From assembly GCA_015657535.1 (NCBI GenBank), contig JADHZB010000576.1:1-37176 (forward strand): a stretch of DNA of 37,176 bases. Direction: 5' to 3'. The notes beneath the pieces were generated by a model. It was not told the DNA's origin. It did no database searches and was given only the letters and a program-made list of their open reading frames with translations. The stretch is from Nephromyces sp. MM_2019 (Eukaryota > Apicomplexa > Aconoidasida > Nephromycida). Of this stretch, positions 1-12,483 are shown piece after piece; positions within the stretch are counted from its first letter, which is position 1, and each line of letters opens with the position of its first letter. A program made the position numbers and the translations under genes.

Positions 1-538
1 ATATATATATATATATGTGTATATGTGTGTTTATGTATATGTGTATATATTTATATATGTATATATATGAAGTGTGCGTGTGTACTTGTAAATATATGTG
101 TGAATTTGTATATTATGTGTGTATATATATCAAGAGGATACGATCTTAGTAACATGTCCAATTTGAAACTTATATCTTGATGTGTGTAGTTCATTGGGGT
201 GTAAATTTTATATGTGTAAGTGAAGTCTGTATGTGACTAAATATATTTATATATATATGTGTGTGCATAGTAGAATTGTTGTGTGTGTAAATTTCTTGTG
301 TGTGTAAATTTCTTGTGTGTGTAGGTTCGTTGTATATTTTATAGATTTCAAAGAATATGTGTGTATTCAATGTTTTGTGCGATCACTTGTTATTATAAAT
401 ATATATATATTAATTTCAATCGTAATGTTAATATGTGTGTATTGGTTTATATGTGTAGCCAGAAGCTATGTGTTGATAATAAGGACAGTTTACATAGGCT
501 GTTTGATTTCTCTATGTGTGTGTAAGATATCTGTGTGT

Positions 539-576
<38 letters not shown>

Positions 577-629
577 AGATATCTGTATATCATATATATG
601 AGTGAATCATATGTCTGTGTATGAGGTAG

Positions 630-860
630 CTGTATAGCATATATCTGTGTGTATTGTATATCTGTGTGTATCATATATCAATGTGTAAGATAACTGTATA
701 ACATATATCTATGTGTACGATAACTGTATAACTTATATCTGTGTGTAAGATAACTGTATAACATATATCTGTGTGTAAGATAGCTTTAAAACATATATCG
801 GTGTATATTATATATCGGTGTGTGTAATATATATCGGTGTGTATAAAATATTTGTGTGTA
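630..860. repeat. 30-bp tandem repeat
   Basis: At least four units of 30 bp built around AAGATAACTGTATAACATAT and a following TCTGTGTGT run from about 687 to 800. More degenerate units lie on either side. Spacing between the GATAACTGTATAAC cores is exactly 30. Confidence 0.85.
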
Positions 861-1580
861 TATACATCATAGCCATTTGTGTGTGTATCTCTACAGTGTA
901 TATGAATGTGTATCAAAGACAAGTTATGGATACCCAAATATATATTAAATTGTGTGTGTGTGTGTGCATATATATATTTACAGCCAATTAATATAGGAGT
1001 AATTAAACGAAGTTAAAATGTATTGAAGTTGGCCAAGGTTGATATCTAAAGTATTTATTAGTTATGTTGATATATGTAACCCAAACTCTTAAATTATATA
1101 TACAGGTTTCCACACACACGTTTCCAAATTTACAAATCATTAGGCCTTGAGATATGATTGTGTGTTTGTGTTGTGGGTTGTGTGTGTGTGTAGGAGGGTT
1201 GTGTGTGTGTGTGTGTGGGTTGTGTGTGTGTGTGTGTGGGTTATGTGTGTGTGGGGGGGGGTTGTGTGTGTGGTTTGTATGGGTTTTGTGTGTGTGTGGG
1301 TTATGTGNTGTGTGTGTGGGTTGTGTGTGTGTGTGTGTGTTGTGTGTGTGTGTGTGTGGTGTGTGTGTGTGTGTGTTGGGTATGTGTGTGTGTTGTGTAT
1401 GTGTGTGTGTTGTGTGTGTGTGTGTGTTGTGTGTGTGTGTGTGTTGTGTGTTTCTTAATAGATGTTTGGATTGATGTGTGTTGTAGTTTTCCCAATTTTT
1501 GTCATAAATTTCTTGAGTACTAACTTAAGCCTATAATCAAACATAAAAGACATGTGTAGATAAAGTATTTAATAATGTAT

Positions 1581-1625
<45 letters not shown>

Positions 1626-1982
1626 GTGGAAATATATGATGTAATTATATGAGTGTGAGTTAAGCGTTGTGCGTTGTATGTGTGTGTATATGTATATGTG
1701 TTGTATGTGAGTGCTCTGTGTATCAGTGTGTGTGTACCCAAGTGTTCCACTATAAAATGTGTCTTTGGGGTGTTAAATAATTTAGATATAGATTGATCCA
1801 AATATTTATTTTAACACAATCGTCTGTATTTACACACATTTTTAGGGCGAAATTGATCTTAATTCATGCGTCATACTGTGTAGTTTTGATCAATTGTACA
1901 TGTCCCTTGTGTATATATCAGATTGTAATGTGTGTTGTAGTGTATGCTACAATGTGTGTGTTGATTAAAATGTGTGTATTGA

Positions 1983-2400
1983 TTACAGTGTGTGATTAAA
2001 TGAGTGTGTAGATGACAATGTATATGTAGATTGCAAAGTATGTGTAGATTGCAAGGTGTGTGAAGATTGCAAGGTGTGTGAAGATTGTAAGGTGTGTGAA
2101 GATTTTAATATGTGTGTAGATTGCAATATGTGTGTAGAATGCAATATGTGTATAGATTGCAATGTGTGTTTAGGTTGCAATGTGTTTAGATTGCTATATG
2201 TATGTAGATTGCAAGGTGTGTAGATTGTAAGGTGTGTAGATTATAGTGTAAATTGCAAAGTATGTGGGTTTTAGTGTAAAATGCAAAGTATGTGGGTTTT
2301 AGTGAAAATTGTTAAGTGTGTAGGTTTCTGTGTAAATTGTAAAGTGTGTAAGTTATAGTATAAATTGTAAAGCGTGTATATTTTAATGTAAATTACAATG
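1983..2400. repeat. 18-bp tandem repeat, degenerate
   Basis: An array built on a roughly 18-bp unit resembling GTAGATTGCAAGGTGTGT, with more than ten copies. Copies become longer and more diverged toward the right, where the unit reads as GTAAATTGTAAAGTGTGTA. No coding meaning is apparent. Confidence 0.8.
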
Positions 2401-2699
2401 TGTGTAGATCAAAAAGAATTCAACGTTAAATCATGAAATCGTTTATATATGTTATTGTTTCTTACCTAATTCCAAATTGAAAAAAAGTAAATATAATCGT
2501 CTTTGAAAAAGGTGTGTGTGTAACCTTTCATTTTTTATTAGAAAAAAAAAGAGTATAATTTGAGTGTATTGATAAAAAAATAAAATTATTACACATTATT
2601 AAAGAGGATGATGAAAATTATTTAATTTTTTTTTTACATCTTTTGTTTCAAAAATTTTAATCAAAATGTAGACTAAAAGTGTGTGTGTGCGTGTGTGTG

Positions 2700-2770
2700 T
2701 GTATATGTGTGTGTGGTGTGTATATATATGTGTGTGTGGTGTGTATATATATGTGTGTGTGGTGTGAGTT
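2700..2770. repeat. 23-bp tandem repeat
   Basis: Three near-identical units of TGTGTGTGTGGTGTGT followed by a TATATAT tail. This is a local higher-order repeat inside the TG-rich block. Confidence 0.75.
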
Positions 2771-3060
2771 TGTGTTTGTGTATGAGTGTGTGTATATATG
2801 TATATATATATATATACATGTATTGGAATCAATAATAATAATACTTGTTTATGAAAAAAAAGTTTGTGCAATAAATTGAATTTTTTGTGTAATAAGTTGA
2901 ATTTTTTTTTCAAGTGTTGCTATACGTGTGTGTGCTTTTTTTGATTCATCTAAAAGTGTGTACATGTGTATACGTTTGATGTGTGTGTGTTTGTGTATTT
3001 TTTGTGAGCATGTGTATGTATACTTGTGTGTGTATAACATGTGTACACCCACCCTTATAC

Positions 3061-4450
3061 TTGTTTAGAACTTTTTTGTTGTGTCATATATGCACACATA
3101 TATATCTAGATAGACATCGCTTAGCTTAAAATATGGTAGGGGAGATGATATTATTACACCATCTATATATAGTCCGTAGTAATGAAGAGATAATAAATAT
3201 ATATATATATATACACATCTATAGTGCATTTGTGTGGGGATTGGGGTGAAAATATACACATTTTTACTTTACCCAAATTTTTCCCCCACATATATATATG
3301 ATGCTTAAAAAACTTGTTAAAAAAAATAAGTAAATATTCTTTTGTAAGTTTTCTTTTGTAGCTATATATTTCAATAGTGTATATACAGATACACATTTTA
3401 ATAACATCTATATATAAATTTTTCAATAGCATATATACAAAAAACAAAATCTCAATGTAAGCTATATACACACACACATAAAAACTAGATACACATACAC
3501 ATTTCAACATAAAATTTGTATACACATAGACATTTCAAAAACGAATATATATAAACATAGCAATAACCAATATATATATATGAACTATATACACATACAC
3601 ATTTCAATATAAAATATATAAACATACTCATCTCGATATAAAATATATATACACATATTTTAAAATAGAATAAATATATATATATATATATACATCTTAG
3701 GTCAACATAAGTACCACTTGAGATTTATAGAGCTAATAAAATTATTTTTTTCCAAAAAACAGTTTGATGTTAAAATGGAGTGTCTTTAGGTGTTACTCTT
3801 TATACTCATTTGAACACCAATTAACAGTTTGCTATTTTTTTTTCTTGTGTATCCCACACACACACACACATATTTATAGAGTAGGTTTAAAATAATTGAA
3901 AGATCCAATTTTACCCTCTACATACCAGAAATTTAATTTCACTATATTTACTACATTTATACACATGGTAATGTTATATTTACACATCTACATATAAATA
4001 TATATTTAAATGTGAACTATTTATATATTCTGTAGAACTATCCTTGCTCCCTTTAGAGTTATACACATTTCCATTATCAATATGATTTAATTATATTCAT
4101 ACATTTATTTGTGTATATATATATATAATTTAAATAATCTTTAATTACACTATCAAGTATATACACACATAGAAAAATAGCACACATCAAACCTACCTCA
4201 TATTCAAAATTTTACTTTTCAAACATATATAATATATTTATTTATATAATATTTCAACAATACATGTAATAGATAAAGCATGCAAATAGATATCTATTCT
4301 TTGTAACTATTTGAGTAATTCTATACAAAAAATAATCCAAAATGAACCTTTACACATTTTAATTTTGTTTCACATATCCATTGTTTTTAGCTCTTATTAA
4401 AACATTTATATGTATCTAATTACGTGTGAAATTTATATATATATATATAT
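3061..4450. repeat. CA/TA-rich simple-sequence block
   Basis: Here the + strand changes from TG-rich to CA-rich: ACACATA, CACACACA (near 3470 and 3850) and ACATTTCAATA motifs replace the TG runs to the left. TA dinucleotide runs are frequent (3197-3212, 3670-3690, 4437-4450). I see no coding region on either strand. Confidence 0.75.
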
Positions 4451-6075
4451 AACTGAATATGATTTAGGATCAATTATTTCCTAACATTTTGTTAACAAGA
4501 AAACATCAGAAGAAATAAAGTTTCACCTACTCATATTTACCCATTGCTCGAATAGAAACGTTTATTTTACATAATTTCTCCACACACGTTAAATGGTGAT
4601 TTGTATTGATTAATCTTTGAATATTTAGCAAGATTAGCCCTTAAATACAAACATTTGAAACATATTGATAAAAACTTGTGTTAAAAAAAATTTCTTTATA
4701 ATATTTTGAAACTTGTTATAGTTTAGATAATTTTAAATTCTAGAACACTCGAATATAATATACCAAGCTGATTATCATTTAAATTGTAAAATATATAGAA
4801 AATTCAATTTTTTATAACTTTAATATAGAATTAAGTTGAAACTTATGAGTAGTAATCTCATTACAATCATACATAGAATTAATCACCACAATACACTTCT
4901 AGTTAAATTTATGTCCAAAATTTGTGTGTAAAGCCTGTGTGGATATCATTTGTATTTAAAACTTCGTATCAATAAAATTTATGTGTGAAATGAGTGAGGG
5001 TTGAACATTTAATAAAACTAGTGGGTAAAAATTGTGTGAGAATCAAATTTGTTGTTTAAAAAATGTTAATTACACTGGTGTTTAAATGTGTGATTCAGGT
5101 TTCTGTTTACAACTTGTGTGTGAATATGGTAAATCAAAATTTTTAGTTAGATGTATATGCTAAATAATATCAGTTATCATACGTATACAAATAAATCTTA
5201 ACATGTAACTTTTCAAAATGAACAAGTCTAAAATGTTGTATATATATATAACTCAGCTTTTGGGTAAAATAAGTTTAATTTGGTTATAAGGAGTTTAAGA
5301 TATACTAATAATAAAAAGACGATTTACCTGTAAATGAAAAAGTTATTTTCCAAAAATAGAAAAATATTAGTCTGACGAAAATTATTATTGATTTAAAGTA
5401 TTTACCAAAATTGTCTAACTAATCATCGAGTGGATCTTATTTGTTAATTCTATAAGCATACGTATGCGCATGTGTGCTATATGATTTAAAGCGATTGTGA
5501 GTAATTAAACAGGGTGGGGGGATTAAATTACTAATTAAAAACATTTAAAAGTATTAGCCTTTGTTGGAATGCTAGAAAGCCCATTCCGAAAAAAAAACAA
5601 GATTTAAAATATTTCGAAGCATTAAAATATAGTAAAATCAATTTCATGAAGTTATTTAAAGTATAATCTCCATTCTGTACATCATATTTTTGCCAAGGGA
5701 ATTATCCTAATGATAGGATAAAAGGAAAGAGGATGATCAATTGTCCTACATAACATGGCTGTGATTGAAAAGTAAACTGTTTAATTGAGTTGAAATACTG
5801 CTGTTTCTTAATGTATTAATACAGGAAGGATCATGACAACACATAATCAATATGTATGATGAAACATTTTAAACAGGTATACTTGCGTGTGTGCTAGAAT
5901 AAAAATAACAACACCTAATATCTATAGTGGATAAAGAAGAAAAATCCATAAAACGTATAATGAACAAAGGATAGGGATATGTAAATATACTGTAAAAAGG
6001 AATGGCAGCACATAATACTTATGTGTGCATCAAAAATTAAAACTCCAAATGTGATGATCTTCTTTCTTAGGGATA
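4451..6075. other. gene-free AT-rich spacer
   Basis: No reading frame, splice-consistent exon chain or structured RNA could be supported here. Scattered GTGTGTAA and GTGTGAA words recall the TG-rich block, and the 3' region of the NPC2-like gene begins at the right edge. Confidence 0.5.
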
Positions 6076-7087
6076 CTATGCGGTAGTAATGATTTCGGAG
6101 TGGGTATAGTCTTTGAGTGTGGGTGATGGCAAATCAATTGTTATTATTATTGGGTTAGAAAATGCTTCTAGAGAGTAATTCGCAGCTAGGAATGCCAAAA
6201 CTAAAAATTGTTTGTCTATTACTTCTGGATCAAGCATCATTTGACTGGAAGGGAATTCAAACAAAAGTTTGTAATTACCCTGTTTCATAGGACATGCTTG
6301 TTTTTCGCAAGCACTAAGTTCAAACAACTTTATGGCTGGAAAAATATATTAGGAGTATAGTGTAGTATATGCATAAATATTTAGCTTTTGTAGATAATAT
6401 ATTGCCTGAGAGTTATCAAATTCTTAAAGCTTATAGATAGTTAGATAAAAACAGGGTGTGTGTTCAGCTAGTGTTGAATAGAATTTATTACGGGAGTCAG
6501 TTAAATAAGTGTAAAGTTTCTTATAACTGAGGTGTATATATTATCTATAATATAGGGCTCTAAGTGTTTGGCATTGAGTAATGTAAGTGTGGTTCTAAAT
6601 AAGGTAATTTTACAATTGAGTGTGTTTTTCTAATATAAGTTTTATGTGATTTTATAATGAGTTGTCTAATTATGGTATAGAAAAGTTTAGATTGAGGTGT
6701 CTGTGTTTTAATTCTAATGTGAGGGCTTGAATATTGAATTCTGTTTGTGTGGTTTAAACTATAGAGAAATTCACAGTGTGTAAATTATATGATTTATGTT
6801 TAATTACCAGGGACATTTATTTGGAGATCAATCAAGTTTAGGATGGGGGTAAAGGAGTTATTACCAATCATTTCACAGTCCAAGACAATTGAAACTGTAC
6901 ATTTTCCATCTGCTTGGCAATCCTTATAAGTTACATGATATTTGTGGATTGATATTGATGTCTTTTGCGGAGGTAGATTGTTGGGACTGTTGCCCCTTAA
7001 TGATTTAGTTGACTCAAGTGAGCTTAAGAAGCATAGAGTAAATATACATGATAAAAGGAGATGATAGATGTAGAAGGTAGTTATCAT
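6076..7087 (-). CDS. secreted NPC2/ML-domain-like lipid-binding protein
   Basis: Two exons are joined: 7087-6808 and 6335-6076, with a 472-nt intron (donor GTAATT, acceptor TTTTTCCAG, phase 1). The product is 179 aa. Residues 1-27 form a hydrophobic signal peptide beginning MITTFYIYHLLLSCIFTLCF. The mature part has paired cysteines in exon 1 (DCQADGKC, then LDCEMIG). Exon 2 carries CEKQACPMKQGNYKL followed by a FPSS turn and beta-rich sequence. The C-x(4)-CPxxxG..Y pattern followed by alternating hydrophobic strands is typical of ML (MD-2-related lipid-recognition) proteins such as NPC2, which bind sterols or phospholipids in secreted or lysosomal compartments. The usual late C-terminal cysteine is absent, so the disulfide set is not canonical. 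The secreted nature is well supported; the ML assignment is inference from the pattern. It diverges from the Rpn5 gene across a 1.8-kb spacer. Confidence 0.65.
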
Positions 7088-8881
7088 ATTGTAAAGCGAT
7101 AATAATTAAGAAGCAGGATAAACTATATGAAAGTTTAAATTGGGAAGTGAAGAAAGAGGTAAGTTAGATGGTAAGAAAGGATGATTAAAATGATGAATGT
7201 GAGAAGCAGAATAATCAGCTAATTATTTGAATATTGTTATCAATTAATTGTTAACCTAATTCTAAGACATTAGTAAGAATCTAAGCATACACATCTGTCT
7301 AAATTGCACTTAAAATGGATCTTACAATCCAAGGATATTTATTATTATATACTATAGAACGTTTCCATAGCCTAAGCCCATAATTTTCGAAATGAGCTTG
7401 TTTCACAACTGATGTGGTGGATTCAAAATGAAAAGTTGTGATAATTTTTCCATGATAATATATATATATGTGCTTCACTTAAAAAATTATTTCTATATTT
7501 TTCTGACAAAATTTATATATTGATTTATAAAACTTGTTAAGTGTTTGTGTAATATTTAACTTTTCTTAATTTCTAAGTTATATGAACCAATGCTACTGAG
7601 GATTACAGATTGAGCACGAGTAAAAGAAAATCATCAAGACTCTCATTTTATCAATATTTTCTCTTTTTATATGCTTTCCAAAAATCGATGATTAATTTAC
7701 ATGGTTTTAAATAAAAATTGAAAACTGGTTGTACATTCAAGCCAAAATACTTATTCAAATAGTATTTTGAAAACTTGCCAAAATCTAGCATTAAAAAAGT
7801 TGAGGTCATTGTGGATTTATATATGGATAACTAATTAACAACATATCACGTATTTGAAATGTGAAATAATCTCCAATTTTCCTAAATTTAAAGCATATAT
7901 TTTAGGAAATTTAAGTAGCTAATACCTAATGTATATATAGTATAAATAAAATGTGACACATCGGATGAATCTAGGCACAATTAAGTAATACCCATTGTCA
8001 AAGCAAGCATATAAACAACGCTTGTGTCATAGTTTTTTGTACAAGTTTTATCAATACGCATTTATTTTAACGTACGGCACCTACTTAATTACAATTTACA
8101 CATACCCTAATATCACATACTTACTTAGCACCATGCACACACCTTTTTTAATATACGTACATACTACAATTCACACACCTATCATTGAACAGCTAGATAA
8201 CGATGCATAAAAACATCATATATACCTACCAAGCTACGTTTACACCAACACAAGATCATATATATTTACAAACAAAAAGTCGTATATACTTTATCTTGAT
8301 GGGCACATACATAAATTTGCATCAAAAAACTCAAAAAAACTTATTACATACGAATACACACACGTAACCACAATCCATGAAAACAATACATAAGATATAA
8401 ATAATAAACTACACAATATCACTATAACCTTATAAACATACATAAAACAATTGGTAATCACATGCAGGTATCCAATTAACTTACTTCTGGTTCGTTAAAT
8501 CTAACTACCCAGGTAGCAAAACAACTACACTATTCAACTAGATTTATTTAAATTCCGATATTTTCAACACATAACTCATTATCATCCCCTATCCGATAAC
8601 TCCCATCACAGTATTTGAGTTTAACTTTCTACACGCTTCCATTCTGATGATTTTCTAGAAACAGTACAGAGAAAATTAATGTTGTAAAAAACCAAGTTTT
8701 GGAAGCATTTATTTTACACACTATAGCAAGTCATTGATACTAACAAGTTCACTCTTCTACCTTGACACAAAAACACGACACAAATTGTGCTTACCTGAGG
8801 TTGTGCTAAGCAAATTATATATTGAATTTTACACATTAGATTCAATATTAAGATATTTGAACCACATACTTCTATTCAAGG
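7088..8881. other. spacer between divergent genes
   Basis: This stretch separates the 5' ends of the NPC2-like (-) and Rpn5 (+) genes and must hold both promoters. The part from 7990 to 8450 is rich in ACATAC/CACACA words on the + strand, and the frame open at 7995-8210 is composed of that simple sequence, so I do not call it a gene. No defined regulatory motif was recognised. Confidence 0.5.
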
Positions 8882-11800
8882 ATGACAACTGAATCAGCAA
8901 CGGCAATATTAGGAGACTTGGAGTCTCTAACTAATGATCCAAAGGCCATTGAGGATTTCAGTGAGTCTGTTAAACTTTTTTTACCTCGCATAGAAGCCTT
9001 TGTCGAAGTAAATATATCTTTATTCACTTATATTGTGACCATTGCTATTATATTATTATTCTTTCATCAAGAGAATTGCTTGTTTTATGATAAACATATA
9101 AATTAAAAAGTACTAAGCTTCATGTGGTTTTAGAGCCTCTTAATACTAATACCTTGTTGCAGTGATTTACTTGTATATATATTTCAGGCAGGACGTACAA
9201 CTACAGCTATTGATGAATTACTTTCACTAGAAAAAAAGTGCCGGCAAGCCTCCGATGCTCAATCAACATCAATTCTATGCTGTAAATTATTGGATATTTT
9301 CCATAACGAAGGGAATTGGGACAGCATTAATGAACATCTTGTTATAATGTGTAAGAAAAGGGGACAACTAAAGAGAGCAATAGTTGACATGGTACAACTT
9401 TGTATGAAATATTTAGAAGATAGCTTACCCGATGAGAAGCATAAAAACCTATTGAATACACTCTTGAGTGTTACTGAAGGCAAGGTAAGCTTATAATAAT
9501 TTCATTTATACAAACTGACTAGATTTCATATATTTTCCATGACTGTAACGTCATTTACTGATATGAAAGATAATAAAACTCTTAATCTCAATATCAATTT
9601 TTCATAACTATGGATATTTACATTTACCTTTAGATTTTTGTTGAGGTTGAAAGAGCTAGGCTAACTCTTTCATCAGCACATAGATTAGAAAAAGAAGGAA
9701 ATGTCAATGATGCAGCTGTATTACTACAGGATGTCCAGGTTATATATGCTCCCAAATTAAGATTTCTGATATCAAACAATTGATTATAATGTGACTACAT
9801 ATTTAGCTTGCTTTTGTTCTATAATTTTCTAAGAATATTTGAATTCCCAAAAACACACAATTCAACTTAGTTTAATACTTTTAAGCTACAATTTACAATC
9901 CCTCATTTGATTTTCATTGAACTCTACTCAAATCTGCTTGTTTAGAATAAATTAGATAGATAAATACTCACCTTTATCACATATGCAAACCATATATTAT
10001 TATTTTTTGAATTTAATATAGGTTGAGACTTTGGGATCTATGGATAAAATTGAAAAGGCTGAATACATCCTCGAACAAATGAGACTCTTATTATTGAAAA
10101 TGGATTACGTACGATTTCAAATTGTTAGCCGAAAAATTAATTTCCGACTTTTAGAAGCAGATGAATTCCAGGCTATTAAAATCAAATATTACAATTACAT
10201 GATCAAGTATTATATCCATGAAGATAGAACACTAGATGTTTGTAAATCTTATTACTCTTTACTTAATACACCCTGTGTACAAACGGACACAAAACAATGC
10301 AAGGAGGTAAAATTATTTAAACGATCTCTTAATTTTGACATCTCTCATTACCAATACCTAATTACAATGATTACTGTTTATATCTTAATCACGATTTGTT
10401 TTTACAGACTCTCGAATACTACATTCTTTTTCTCCTGCTTGCACCATATAATAATGAACAACAAGACATGCTAAATAGGCTGGTTGTGATGGGTAAATAT
10501 TTGATCTAGAAATAGTCATATTTATGAGTAAAAATACTTTTTACAAAACACAGTATTGGTCTTTTGTATGAAAAAAATTTTTTAAGCTTCTGAATACCAC
10601 ACTTAAAATATGTTAGGCTTCAACCGTTGTCGGTACTTCTATTCATAAATCTTATTTGTTTATATTTTCACAGAAAAGAAGAAACTTGATGAAAACATTC
10701 CATTCAAGTAAGTTCAACTAATCCAATAAAAATATTGTTTTCTCTCTTGAGATTTAGTTATACAGATATATTATTTCAAATTCACCAAATTTCTACAGGA
10801 AACTTGTTGAGGTTTTTATTACCTTTGAAATCATACCATTCGACTTTCCTTTTAAAGACATTGTTAAACAACACGACGTTTTTTCATCAAATCCTTCAAA
10901 GTATGTTTATTATTAATACCTCATATAATAAGTCTAATATTTTTATATATATGTTTGTTTAGTGAAACACTATGGGAAACTTTCAAGAAGCGTATAATCC
11001 AACACGTAAGTCAATACTTAATTCCAAAATTATGCATTTCAAGAATTTAATGTACATATGTGTATTGCTTTGAATCCAAGAAAAACTAACAATCTTATGT
11101 TGTGAAATCTAAATACAGAACATACTTGTGATTGGTAAATATTATAGCCAAATTACTATGAAAAACATAACCCACCACTTGCACATACCCATGGAGGTCA
11201 GTTTTTTTCATCTTAGTATCCTATTTTTTAAACTTTGGTATTCTAGACTTTAAAAATTACGAGAGCCTAAACAATTTTATTTCATTTTGTTTCTGCTTTT
11301 TTTATTACTCGTCATACTTTGTAAAATCACAGCAAGCGGAACTAGAAATTGCTGAATTGGTCTCACAAGGTCATTTAATGGCTAAAATTGATAGGTAATG
11401 AGCATGAGTACTTAAATTAATACTTCTTAGACCTAACACATTTCTTCTAAATATTAACTTATCCAGGCCTTCTCAAATAGTACATTTTGGTAAAGCTCAA
11501 ACATCAACTGATTTCTTGACTGAGTGGTCATATGACATTGGAAAGTAATTCATTGAATACATTTTCATATAATATTAAAACCACAATTCTTAATTACAGC
11601 TTTAATTTATTATTTTAATCCTTAAAAAAGTCACACACTATAAACCCTTCTTTATAAATGATATGAATATATATATATATATATATATATGAGTATTACA
11701 TCATATAAAACAAATTATTAGTAACTTGAATTTGATGTCTACATTATAATGATCCCTTATAAGCCTAATCTATTCCTACAATGAGTAAATAGTTACATAC

Positions 11801-12007
11801 CATATCTCCCAAGATATGTTAGTCTTAATTTTCACATTTCCATAATATGTATATTCAAATCCTCAAAATAATGTTTCCTAACATTCTAAATCTTTATTTT
11901 TTATATATAACAGAGGTATAGATCTTATAGAAGAAACCTCACATCTAATCCAAAAGGAACAAATGATTTATTCCGCTCGTCAAGTCAAACTCAAAACGAC
12001 TAATTAA
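8882..12007 (+). CDS. RPN5: 26S proteasome regulatory subunit Rpn5 (PSMD12)
   Basis: Twelve exons with GT..AG borders and compatible phases: 8882-9007, 9188-9484, 9634-9738, 10022-10306, 10408-10492, 10674-10707, 10799-10900, 10963-11005, 11119-11196, 11333-11394, 11467-11544, 11914-12007. They encode 462 aa, close to the usual length of about 450. Rpn5 is a scaffold subunit of the proteasome lid. Family blocks are clear: an N-terminal helical-repeat region with VTEGKIFVEVERARLT across the exon 2/3 junction, QVETLGSMDKIEKAEYILEQ in exons 3/4 and the KIKYYNYMI helix. The PCI winged helix spans about residues 360-430 (GKYYSQITMKN, then LMAKIDRPSQIVHF). The C-terminal helix LIEETSHLIQKEQMIYSAR is typical of the lid helical bundle. 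Exon 6 is only 34 nt. The gene converges on the Iwr1-like gene with a 476-bp gap. Confidence 0.96.
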
Positions 12008-12483
12008 ATACTAATCATTTGAGTAATCATAATCTTATTAAAAATTTTGTAATTTGAATTTCAACAATCATAAATATTCGAACAAAATTTCTTGAGAAAG
12101 AAATTGAAATTTTGAATTCCAATGCTATTCTGGCAATATCGATTCTTTAGCCATTTGATATTAATCGATATAACTTATGTTCTTTAATATTTTTTATATA
12201 TTTTCCATGGTACTTTGAAATATATATTTGATTTTTCGGATATTGCTATGACTTATAACATCTCTTGAAGAAAAGCTCATTTGATATAATTGTTTTGATA
12301 ATTTAGGTTCAAATTAGATTGTTTTAAATTTAATATTCACAGCACTAATTCGTAACTAAAAATTGAACTCGAAAATCAGTATTTAAAATTAATATAAATT
12401 TATAAGAATTCTAAAAAGTATATCTACATTAAATTTAGTGCCATTCATATATTGTTACATAGAATAATTCTGGAAAAAGTCAT
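12008..12483. other. convergent 3' spacer
   Basis: AT-rich spacer between the stops of Rpn5 (+) and the Iwr1-like gene (-). It must carry the 3' untranslated ends of both. No ORF or strong hairpin was seen. Confidence 0.5.

Larger units (their letters stand above)
1..3060. repeat. TG-rich simple-sequence block
   Basis: About 3 kb of DNA is dominated on the + strand by TG, TA and TGTGTA runs. It includes a pure TA run near 541-572 and almost uninterrupted TG from about 1147 to 1455, with a G run near 1253-1261 and one undetermined base at 1308. Open frames here translate to Val-Cys or Thr-His repeats, which is the mark of microsatellite DNA and not of genes. No telomere repeat is visible at the left end. 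Subtelomeric or heterochromatic spacer is a reasonable guess only. Confidence 0.9.

Noticed and set aside
317..3525. Many open frames of 60-120 codons in the TG/CA-rich block
   Set aside because: Their translations are Val-Cys, Thr-His or Tyr-Ile repeats produced by microsatellite DNA, and they are open in several frames at once.
7995..8210. 71-codon frame on the + strand
   Set aside because: It consists of ACATAC/CACAC simple sequence, with no splice context and no protein-like pattern.
8490..8530. Short minus-strand segment reading WVVRFNEPE before a GTAAGT donor
   Set aside because: It looks like an exon end, but no acceptor-bounded upstream exon or downstream continuation could be found.
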